This document shows, one piece after another, positions 1 to 5,214 of a stretch of DNA of 15,045 nucleotides (position 1 is its first letter; the number at the start of each line of letters is the position of its first letter). A model generated the notes under the pieces. It saw nothing but the letters and a program-made list of their open reading frames with translations. It did no database searches and was not told the DNA's origin. Position numbers and translations under genes: made by a program. This DNA comes from an uncultured Fidelibacterota bacterium (GTDB lineage: Bacteria > Fidelibacterota > Marinisomatia > Marinisomatales > UBA8229). Location of the stretch: NCBI GenBank assembly GCA_913054425.1, contig CAJXJG010000023.1, positions 1-15,045 of the forward strand, given 5' to 3'.

Positions 1-705
1 CCAGGTAATACCAACAGCGACTCCGCGGCCGCCCCCGGCAACCTTTGAACTGGCCTTATCCACGCCGTCAATAAGATTACCAATAATCGTTGCGGTAGCA
101 TCCCTATAAAGAGCGATCCCGTCCCAGGAATTACCAATAATTTCATTACCTCTTATTATTAAATCAGAGTTTTCACGTCCGCAGATGCCCATAACCCCGA
201 CGATATTTTTAACAACAATTGCCGAATCCCCAATATTGGCATAAATATGGTTATTTCGAATCGTAACAGCACTATTCTTGACCACAATTGCGGCGTCCGT
301 TGCATTACCATCGGGATCACGGATACCACCTGTAATAGATATATTTTCAATTATACCTGTTTTGCAGTGGTTAAAATAAATTCCATATCCTGCATTGGTA
401 TGGATAACCGCTGAGCGGTCTTCGGGGCCGGTTATTCTGACATAGCTGCCGGAAATTTCCAACCCCGCTGTCGCTGGTACAAACTGATCGGGTTCCTCAC
501 AATTACCGCAGGTAGAGTCTGTAATTGAGGTTGGTAAGAGATGATAATCACCGGGCTGCAGATAAATTTCCAGTGAATCTGCCTTGCCGCTCAATACAGC
601 CTGCAATCCCGTGGCAGAAGTAACCTGCTTCTTTTGAACTTCAGCCAACAGGCACAGAGGTGTAAGGACAAGCAATATCTGGAAAATATTTGGGCGTAAA
701 ATCAT
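1..705 (-). CDS. Secreted right-handed parallel beta-helix protein, N-terminal part (cut by window edge)
   Basis: An uninterrupted minus-strand reading frame of 235 codons starts at ATG 705-703 and runs off the left edge. The start is the first ATG after an in-frame TGA only five codons upstream; there is no Shine-Dalgarno sequence. Residues 1-21 are a Sec signal peptide (MILRPNIFQILLVLTPLCLLA, cut before EV; the Cys is not in a lipobox). Residues 82-235 show repeated short strands with N-x-I-x-G-N and D-G-I-x-L-Y turns, e.g. ITGP, GIIENISITGG, VTIRNNHIYAN, LIIRGNEIIGNSWDGIALY, ATIIGNLIDG. This is the PbH1/NosD-like pattern of pectate-lyase-type beta-helices. Such proteins are usually surface or periplasmic and often bind or cleave polysaccharide, but no catalytic residues can be assigned here. 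It points away from the operon on the right and belongs to another transcription unit. The C-terminus, where a T9SS tail might sit, is outside the window. Confidence 0.85.
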   Translation of the reverse strand, partial: MILRPNIFQILLVLTPLCLLAEVQKKQVTSATGLQAVLSGKADSLEIYLQPGDYHLLPTSITDSTCGNCEEPDQFVPATAGLEISGSYVRITGPEDRSAVIHTNAGYGIYFNHCKTGIIENISITGGIRDPDGNATDAAIVVKNSAVTIRNNHIYANIGDSAIVVKNIVGVMGICGRENSDLIIRGNEIIGNSWDGIALYRDATATIIGNLIDGVDKASSKVAGGGRGVAVGITW

Positions 706-882
706 ATTAAAATATAATGATCAGGATGTTTTTTTTAGGATAATTGAATTAGGGTCTAGGATAGATAAGATGATTTAGTTACGGTTTTATAATGAATAAA
801 CTCGCCGGCAGTATTTATACTTTCTTCAATTTACCCAGAGTAATAAACTTGTAGCCCTACTTCAACAGCACCATCCATCTAC

Positions 883-900
883 ATCCGCCAGACAGCGGAT
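883..900. repeat. Perfect 6-bp inverted repeat (ATCCGC / GCGGAT)
   Basis: ATCCGC (883-888) and GCGGAT (895-900) flank the six-base loop CAGACA. It lies 20 bases beyond the stop codon of the T9SS tail remnant on the minus strand, where a terminator of the original gene could have been. No T-run follows on either strand, so intrinsic terminator function is not supported. It could be a leftover 3' stem-loop or one copy of a dispersed palindrome. Confidence 0.4.
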
Positions 901-919
901 TACGATTGACAGATCTTCT

Positions 920-1084
920 TTACTTTAGTAATACCATTTTCCGTGTTTGTACAAATTCACCAGCTTGAATCTGGTAGAGGTAAACACCAGCGCTCACAGG
1001 CTTACCTTGCATATCAGTAGCATTCCATTGGACTGACTTATGTCCTGCTGGCTGGACAGAATTAACTAACCGGTTTATCTCTCT
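920..1084 (-). pseudogene. Remnant of a T9SS-secreted protein gene: C-terminal sorting domain only
   Basis: The minus strand from 1084 to the TAA at 922-920 reads REINRLVNSVQPAGHK..., then VQWNATD, then SAGVYLYQ, and ends in GEFVQTRKMVLLK-stop. This is the last ~54 residues of a type-A T9SS C-terminal (Por secretion tail) domain: the G-R-E-x-x-x-L-V strand, the W-[ND]-x-x-D turn, the S-x-G-x-Y-x-Y-x-[IL] strand and the terminal K-M-x-L-x-K. Just upstream (1087-1085) is an in-frame TGA, there is no start codon, and the expected first half of the domain (Y-P-N-P-F-N-P motif) is missing in all frames nearby. The tail of the giant protein in this window has the same layout (SSGIYFYQ, QQTRKMLIIK). 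I therefore read this as the 3' stub of a deleted or rearranged gene. Its preserved reading frame suggests the loss was fairly recent. Confidence 0.75.
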
Positions 1085-1089
1085 TCATT

Positions 1090-1136
1090 TCGTTACGAGA
1101 GACAAGTTCTAACCCCCGACCTCCGGGTTGACAGAG
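1090..1136 (-). pseudogene. Possible tRNA-Asp(GTC) 3'-half fossil
   Basis: Read on the minus strand, this stretch can be laid on standard tRNA numbering without gaps. Anticodon loop CTGTCAA has GTC at 1132-1130; positions 44-48 read AGGTC as a normal five-base variable loop; positions 49-53 read GGGGG; the T-loop reads TTAGAAC (T54, T55, G57 and A58 kept; C56 lost); position 73 is A and 74-76 read CGA. The block CGGAGGTCG-GGGTT-GA resembles bacterial tRNA-Asp. Against function: the anticodon stem (CCGCT/CCCGG) has two mismatches, the T-stem 3' strand (TTGTC) does not pair properly, C61 is missing, and no matching D-arm or 5' acceptor strand is found upstream. If real it is a truncated, decayed copy, as left by elements that recombine at tRNA 3' ends. 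Chance similarity remains possible. Confidence 0.25.
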
Positions 1137-1396
1137 CGGAGTGTATTATGTTGACAAACGGGGAGTCAGATTCGGTATTTGATCGGTGGTTAAGACAGTT
1201 GATTATCTTCAGGTCAGTCATTAACACCATGCTTACACTCCAAAGGTATACCCAAAAACCCCATTACAATCTCCCCAAATTTAATGAGGTAAAGGACTCT
1301 GACCTGCATCCCTAAAATTAGCACCGCGCGTTAAATTAGTAGACTAACCTGAGTGAATGATTATGCCTACTAGGAATTTAGCAGACTTGGAAACCC

Positions 1397-1418
1397 AAAA
1401 AAAGAGGACTGCCTCCTT
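1397..1418 (-). terminator. Intrinsic (rho-independent) terminator, minus strand
   Basis: On the minus strand AAGGAGG (1418-1412), loop CAGT (1411-1408) and CCTCTTT (1407-1401) form a seven-pair stem with one G-T pair, running directly into seven Ts (1403-1397). Stem, four-base loop and T-run make a textbook intrinsic terminator for leftward transcription. On the plus strand the hairpin is followed only by GTGTTTCTG, so it is weak in that direction. No protein-coding gene to its right is transcribed leftward, which is why a short non-coding transcript is considered below. Confidence 0.6.
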
Positions 1419-1516
1419 GTGTTTCTGATTGTATTAAAGGTGTTACTATTTGGTCAGGATCATATAAAAATAATTTGGATATAACAAATTTTCTACAGAT
1501 ATTTTGGGTCTGTTTT
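1397..1516 (-). ncRNA. Candidate ~120-nt small RNA, minus strand, upstream of the receptor operon
   Basis: The region between a sigma70-like promoter (TATAAT at 1528-1523) and the intrinsic terminator ending at 1397 would yield an RNA of about 120 nt starting near 1516. It contains no open frame of meaningful length or start signal and is AT-rich apart from the terminator stem. The transcript would run away from the receptor operon and overlaps its likely leader only at the promoter. No known RNA family is recognised. The call rests entirely on the promoter-to-terminator spacing and is tentative. Confidence 0.25.
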
Positions 1517-1532
1517 ATGCATATTATACTTG
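1503..1532 (+). promoter_or_regulatory. Candidate Bacteroidota-type promoter for the receptor operon
   Basis: TTTG (1503-1506) and TATACTTG (1525-1532) are separated by 18 bases. This approximates the Bacteroidota -33 TTTG / -7 TAnnTTTG arrangement, with one mismatch in the -7 box and slightly short spacing. TATACT (1525-1530) also matches five of six bases of the sigma70 -10 box. Transcription would start near 1540, leaving a ~70-base leader before ATG 1610. It is the best placed candidate in the gap, but AT-rich sequence yields such matches by chance. Confidence 0.3.
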
Positions 1533-1551
1533 AATAGTGTTCATTATCCAA
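1523..1551 (-). promoter_or_regulatory. Candidate sigma70-type promoter, minus strand
   Basis: On the minus strand TTGGAT (1551-1546), a 17-base spacer and a perfect TATAAT (1528-1523) form a -35/-10 pair with ideal spacing, though the -35 box matches TTGACA at only three positions. It faces the intrinsic terminator at 1418-1397 and overlaps the plus-strand promoter candidate, so the two directions may compete for RNA polymerase. Confidence 0.3.
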
Positions 1552-1597
1552 CACCTATATCTATTGCTATCAGAAACAAACCAACCTAAAATAATTG

Positions 1598-1603
1598 TGG
1601 AGT
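1598..1603 (+). promoter_or_regulatory. Ribosome binding site deciding the receptor start (TGGAGT)
   Basis: GGAG at 1599-1602 lies seven bases before ATG 1610. This supports ATG 1610 over the in-frame TTG at 1595, which has no such motif and would lie upstream of this site. It is the only convincing Shine-Dalgarno sequence among the genes here, fitting an organism of a group where such motifs are used sparingly. Confidence 0.5.
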
Positions 1604-1609
1604 GACTGG

Positions 1610-4600
1610 ATGGGAAAACCTCTAATCAATTTCGCATTATCATTATTCCTCGGATTTATTTTTACACAACCTCTATTTGCGGGCGATACCGGAAAAATAA
1701 CTGGTACTGTAACCGATAAAGAAACCGGTAGCCCGCTTCCGGGAGCCAATGTAATTATATCGGAGACCGTAATTGGTACCGCTGTAGATGAGAATGGATA
1801 TTTTATAATCCTGAATGTTCCCGCCGGCTTATATGATATCCGTGCAGAAATGATCGGTTACTCAACCATGAAAATAACCAATGTGAGAGTATTCGGCGAT
1901 TTAACAACTACCGAAAATTTTTCTTTAACCTCAACCATAATTGAAGGTGAAGAGATTGTGGTAGAAGCTGAGCGTAAATTAATCCTGATGGACAAGACGG
2001 ACAGTCGCAGAACAATCACTTCCGATGATCTGAAAGATATGGCAGTAACCTCTATTGAGGATGCGGTGGCATACACCGCAGGTGCAGTCGAAGATGCCGG
2101 GGGAAACCTGCACTTTAGGGGAGGCCGTTCAGCCGAAATTGTTTACCAGTTTGAAGGAATTCAGCTGAATGATCCGCTTACAGGGAATCCGAACGATTCC
2201 GATATTCCCATCATGGCCATAGGCGAAACCAATATTATTACAGGGGGATTCGGTGCTGAATATGGAAATGCCCAGTCCGGCGTTATTAGTATCACCGGTC
2301 GTGAGGGGCGAAATACTTTTGCTGGTGATTTTCGCTATTCTACATCGAATGGAGTCTCGGAAGCCATCACCGGAGAAAATCCTCACAATTTCAAAGCAAT
2401 GGAGTATTTTCTCAGCGGTCCTTTATTGAAGAATAAGGCTTACTTTTCTGTTGCGGGTGAGGTAAACGAAAACTACGGCTATCTTCAAAACCAATTCTCC
2501 GATCTGAACAACTTTACGGGGAAGCTTTCTTGGAAAATAACCGATAATATTAAGCTCAGCTTTTCGGGACTCTATTCTCATTCTAATTTTAATGATGGTT
2601 TTTCTTATAGCTGGAGCCACAGATTGAGTGAAGATAAGCTTACAGAATTTATTCCGGATTATCTGAATGTTCATGATGGAGAGTATGGCGAAATCGCAGA
2701 CGGTATTATGCAGGATGAAGAAATTCCGGAATTCTACAGCAGTTGGTGGTCACAGGAAGGACTCCAGACTGAAGACATTGACGGGGATCTTGTTCTCGAT
2801 ATGTATTTCGATTATGAGCCATATGCAGACTGGAATGGGAACGGGCAGTGGGATGAGGGTGAATATTTTAACGACCTAGATAATAACGGAAGCTGGACAG
2901 GCTCAGCGTTTGAGCTAGATTATGACGCTAGCGGTCAGCTAATAACCCCTGACGGAGACATGGCTAACGAAGATGAAAACGGCAACTTTATTCTCGAGTC
3001 CGAATCTGCTATTGATGCCTGGTATGGTAATGGTCAGCTGGATACTGAAGATTTGAACGGCAATGGTGTGCTTGATGAGGGTGAAGATATCAATGGCAAT
3101 AATGTTCTTGATTCAGAAGACCTTGACCGTAATGGACGCCTTACAGAGTTTTCAATGTTTGACCGCCTACCGGTATGGGATAGAACGAGCAAGATGTGGA
3201 ACATCGGTTTTACTCATACCCTATCCGATCGCACCTACTACACTCTCCGTATCGCTCAATACACCACGATGCTGGAATCAAACATCATAGAACGCCTCAA
3301 TGAAGATACAGACGGTGATGGGATCCTTGACCTTTACTGGGGAACTGAACCCTTTGAAGATATTGATGGAAACAGCCGTTGGGATGACGGAGAGTGGTAT
3401 TCTGATCTTAATGGGAATGGTATCTATGACAAAAACCTCGATTGGGATGTCGATGGCGATGGCGACAAGAGGAATGAAGACTTAAATGGAAATGGCGTTC
3501 TTGATAACTATAATCCGGATAATTCCCTAACTGGATTCGATGACCCGAGCGATATGTTTCATGATAAAAATCACAATAACTATGTTGATGAATCTGAGCG
3601 GGATTGGAATGGCGACGGCGTTATTGATGATTATGACCGGAGGTTTTTCTGGATGCCATGGGCTGATATTCCGGATGAGGGATTCAAGCATGCCAGCGGT
3701 GACTTTTACGGTGTTGGTTCCGCGCATCCCTACACTTTTTCAAGGGACCACTATCATTATGATAAAAAGGTGACAACCACTATGAAATCTGAGCTTGTGA
3801 GTCAGTTTACACCTCATCATAAGCTTTCCACCGGGCTGGAGTTAAAAGATTATAACCTGACCAACTTCTGGCCTCCGGATCGATATGGATATGCGGAATA
3901 TTATACTGTGAAACCGCGGGAATTTTCAGGGTATATAAGTAATAAAATGGAATACCCAGGTATCATTGTAAATGCGGGTATTCGTATGGAGTATTTTATG
4001 CCCAATTCCATATATCCTGATGATGAAACCGACCCAACCTGGACCAGCGATGATTACGATGACTGGGATGAAGATGGAATACCAGAACAGTATAAGGGTT
4101 GGAAGGATGCGGCCGGTTTATACGAACACAGCCTGCTCGAGACCGATAAAAACGGACGTGAAATACGCCCCATCAAAAATCCTCAAGAAGCAGAAAATAA
4201 ACTGGTGTTCGCACCGCGACTTGGCATATCTCATCCCATAACTGACAAAGCAATGCTGTATTTTAATTACGGGAGATATTATCAGCGTCCAGCTCTGCAA
4301 TACCTGTTCAGGAATATCACCTACAACATGGGTGGCGGATTCCCTATTGTCGGTTATACAAACCTTGACCCGGAATTGACTGTTTCCTATGAAGTTGGTG
4401 TACGGCAACAGCTTACCACGCTCTCAATGATCGAAGCCAAGGGGTTTTATAAAGATATTTTTGGACTTACAGACACACGCCCGATCTACTGGACAGTAAG
4501 CGACTGGTACACAACGTACTACAACCGCGATTACGGGAATGTCCGTGGTTTTGAGCTCATCCTGTTAAAACGTCCACCGGGGTTATTCTACGGCGAATTA

Positions 4601-5209
4601 AATTATACTTATTCAGTCGCTAAAGGAAAAAGCAGTACAGTAGGACAGGGCTATCTCACCGAATGGTCCGGCAATATTGTCCCGACTTTTGAGTCATACC
4701 TTGCATGGGACCAGCGTCATACATTTAATGCTAATATTAATCTTTCCTACAAAGATTTTCTGGCAGCAATGGCGGTCAATTTTGGCAGTGGAACCCGCTA
4801 CACAAAGCCTGAGCAGGGGCGGATTGTCGTTGAAAACACACAAATCTATCCATGGTACATGACATCCAATATGCGATTGAGCTATAAGATAAAATTAGGG
4901 AAATTCAGCGGTAATTTGTTTATGTACATCACCAATCTTTTCGACCTGCAGCGTTTCAGACAGGTCAATGATTTGAACTGGTATCATCAGTATCAACAGC
5001 TTATGTCACAATTTGACAGTAACGGCGATGGGGAAGTCACTTCTGGCGATGGGGAAGAAAATTTCTTTGGATATATGTCAAATGTGGATCTGGATCATGA
5101 TGGGAAAATTGATGCGAATAAACTAAATCCCGAACGGGGACCTTACATGCACCCTGCAGTTTATCAGGAAAAACGTCGTTTTAGAATTGGTATTACAATA
5201 GGTTTTTAA
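1610..5209 (+). CDS. TonB-dependent outer-membrane receptor with calcium-loop insertions
   Basis: A 1199-residue protein. Residues 1-24 are a Sec signal peptide (cut after LFA). Residues ~28-95 form a carboxypeptidase-regulatory-like domain (GKITGTVTDKETGSPLPGANV ... NGYF ... GLYDIRA), as in SusC-like receptors. EEIVVEAE (~113-120) looks like a TonB-box region. Residues ~133-235 are the plug (LHFRGGRSAEIVYQFEGIQL, ITGGFGAEYGNAQSGVI). The rest is a 22-strand-type barrel with many alternating aromatic strands and a terminal Phe (RIGITIGF), the usual outer-membrane assembly signal. Residues ~407-680 and 1136-1165 carry about 14 EF-hand-like acidic loops (e.g. DWNGNGQWDEGE), unusual for the family and probably in extracellular loops. 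It would import an unknown ligand using TonB energy. It is first in the operon, five bases before the next gene. The family is secure; the substrate is unknown. Confidence 0.92.
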   Translation: MGKPLINFALSLFLGFIFTQPLFAGDTGKITGTVTDKETGSPLPGANVIISETVIGTAVDENGYFIILNVPAGLYDIRAEMIGYSTMKITNVRVFGDLTTTENFSLTSTIIEGEEIVVEAERKLILMDKTDSRRTITSDDLKDMAVTSIEDAVAYTAGAVEDAGGNLHFRGGRSAEIVYQFEGIQLNDPLTGNPNDSDIPIMAIGETNIITGGFGAEYGNAQSGVISITGREGRNTFAGDFRYSTSNGVSEAITGENPHNFKAMEYFLSGPLLKNKAYFSVAGEVNENYGYLQNQFSDLNNFTGKLSWKITDNIKLSFSGLYSHSNFNDGFSYSWSHRLSEDKLTEFIPDYLNVHDGEYGEIADGIMQDEEIPEFYSSWWSQEGLQTEDIDGDLVLDMYFDYEPYADWNGNGQWDEGEYFNDLDNNGSWTGSAFELDYDASGQLITPDGDMANEDENGNFILESESAIDAWYGNGQLDTEDLNGNGVLDEGEDINGNNVLDSEDLDRNGRLTEFSMFDRLPVWDRTSKMWNIGFTHTLSDRTYYTLRIAQYTTMLESNIIERLNEDTDGDGILDLYWGTEPFEDIDGNSRWDDGEWYSDLNGNGIYDKNLDWDVDGDGDKRNEDLNGNGVLDNYNPDNSLTGFDDPSDMFHDKNHNNYVDESERDWNGDGVIDDYDRRFFWMPWADIPDEGFKHASGDFYGVGSAHPYTFSRDHYHYDKKVTTTMKSELVSQFTPHHKLSTGLELKDYNLTNFWPPDRYGYAEYYTVKPREFSGYISNKMEYPGIIVNAGIRMEYFMPNSIYPDDETDPTWTSDDYDDWDEDGIPEQYKGWKDAAGLYEHSLLETDKNGREIRPIKNPQEAENKLVFAPRLGISHPITDKAMLYFNYGRYYQRPALQYLFRNITYNMGGGFPIVGYTNLDPELTVSYEVGVRQQLTTLSMIEAKGFYKDIFGLTDTRPIYWTVSDWYTTYYNRDYGNVRGFELILLKRPPGLFYGELNYTYSVAKGKSSTVGQGYLTEWSGNIVPTFESYLAWDQRHTFNANINLSYKDFLAAMAVNFGSGTRYTKPEQGRIVVENTQIYPWYMTSNMRLSYKIKLGKFSGNLFMYITNLFDLQRFRQVNDLNWYHQYQQLMSQFDSNGDGEVTSGDGEENFFGYMSNVDLDHDGKIDANKLNPERGPYMHPAVYQEKRRFRIGITIGF
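2828..3637 (+). repeat. Cluster of EF-hand-like calcium loops inside the receptor
   Basis: This part of the receptor gene encodes irregularly spaced 12-residue loops of the form D-x-[DN]-G-[DN]-G-x-hydrophobic-D-x-x-[ED]: DWNGNGQWDEGE, DLNGNGVLDEGE, DINGNNVLDSED, DTDGDGILD, DIDGNSRWDDGE, DLNGNGIYD, DLNGNGVLD, DKNHNNYVDESE and DWNGDGVIDDYD. Two stretches (residues ~407-510 and ~566-680) are separated by a normal barrel hairpin (RTYYTLRIAQYTT), so they sit in two successive loops on the same face of the barrel. Unlike the array in the giant protein, the spacing is not a strict 15 residues. Confidence 0.75.
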
Positions 5210-5214
5210 CTGCT

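Larger units (their letters stand above)
706..1594. other. 889-base intergenic region with gene debris and regulatory signals
   Basis: No intact gene is supported here. The stretch contains, from left to right: the AT-rich upstream region of the beta-helix gene (706-840, no confident promoter), a 6-bp inverted repeat (883-900), the 3' end of a lost T9SS-secreted protein gene (920-1084), a tRNA-Asp-like fragment (1090-1136), an unassigned stretch (1137-1396) where I see nothing beyond a small TTAGT/ACTAA inverted repeat at 1336-1347, a minus-strand intrinsic terminator (1397-1418), and overlapping opposed promoter candidates (1503-1551). The mixture of truncated pieces suggests a site of past rearrangement between two transcription units. 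Confidence 0.7.

Noticed and set aside
883..900. Inverted repeat as terminator for the lost T9SS gene
   Set aside because: There is no T-run after the stem on either strand, so it is listed only as an inverted repeat.
1148..1315. A 55-codon plus-strand open frame starting MLTNGESDSV
   Set aside because: No ribosome binding site, no recognisable domain, and it lies among gene debris; coding potential cannot be supported.
1595..1609. Upstream TTG start for the receptor, five codons longer
   Set aside because: The Shine-Dalgarno-like GGAG at 1599-1602 lies downstream of TTG 1595 and is ideally spaced for ATG 1610, which also gives a cleaner signal peptide.
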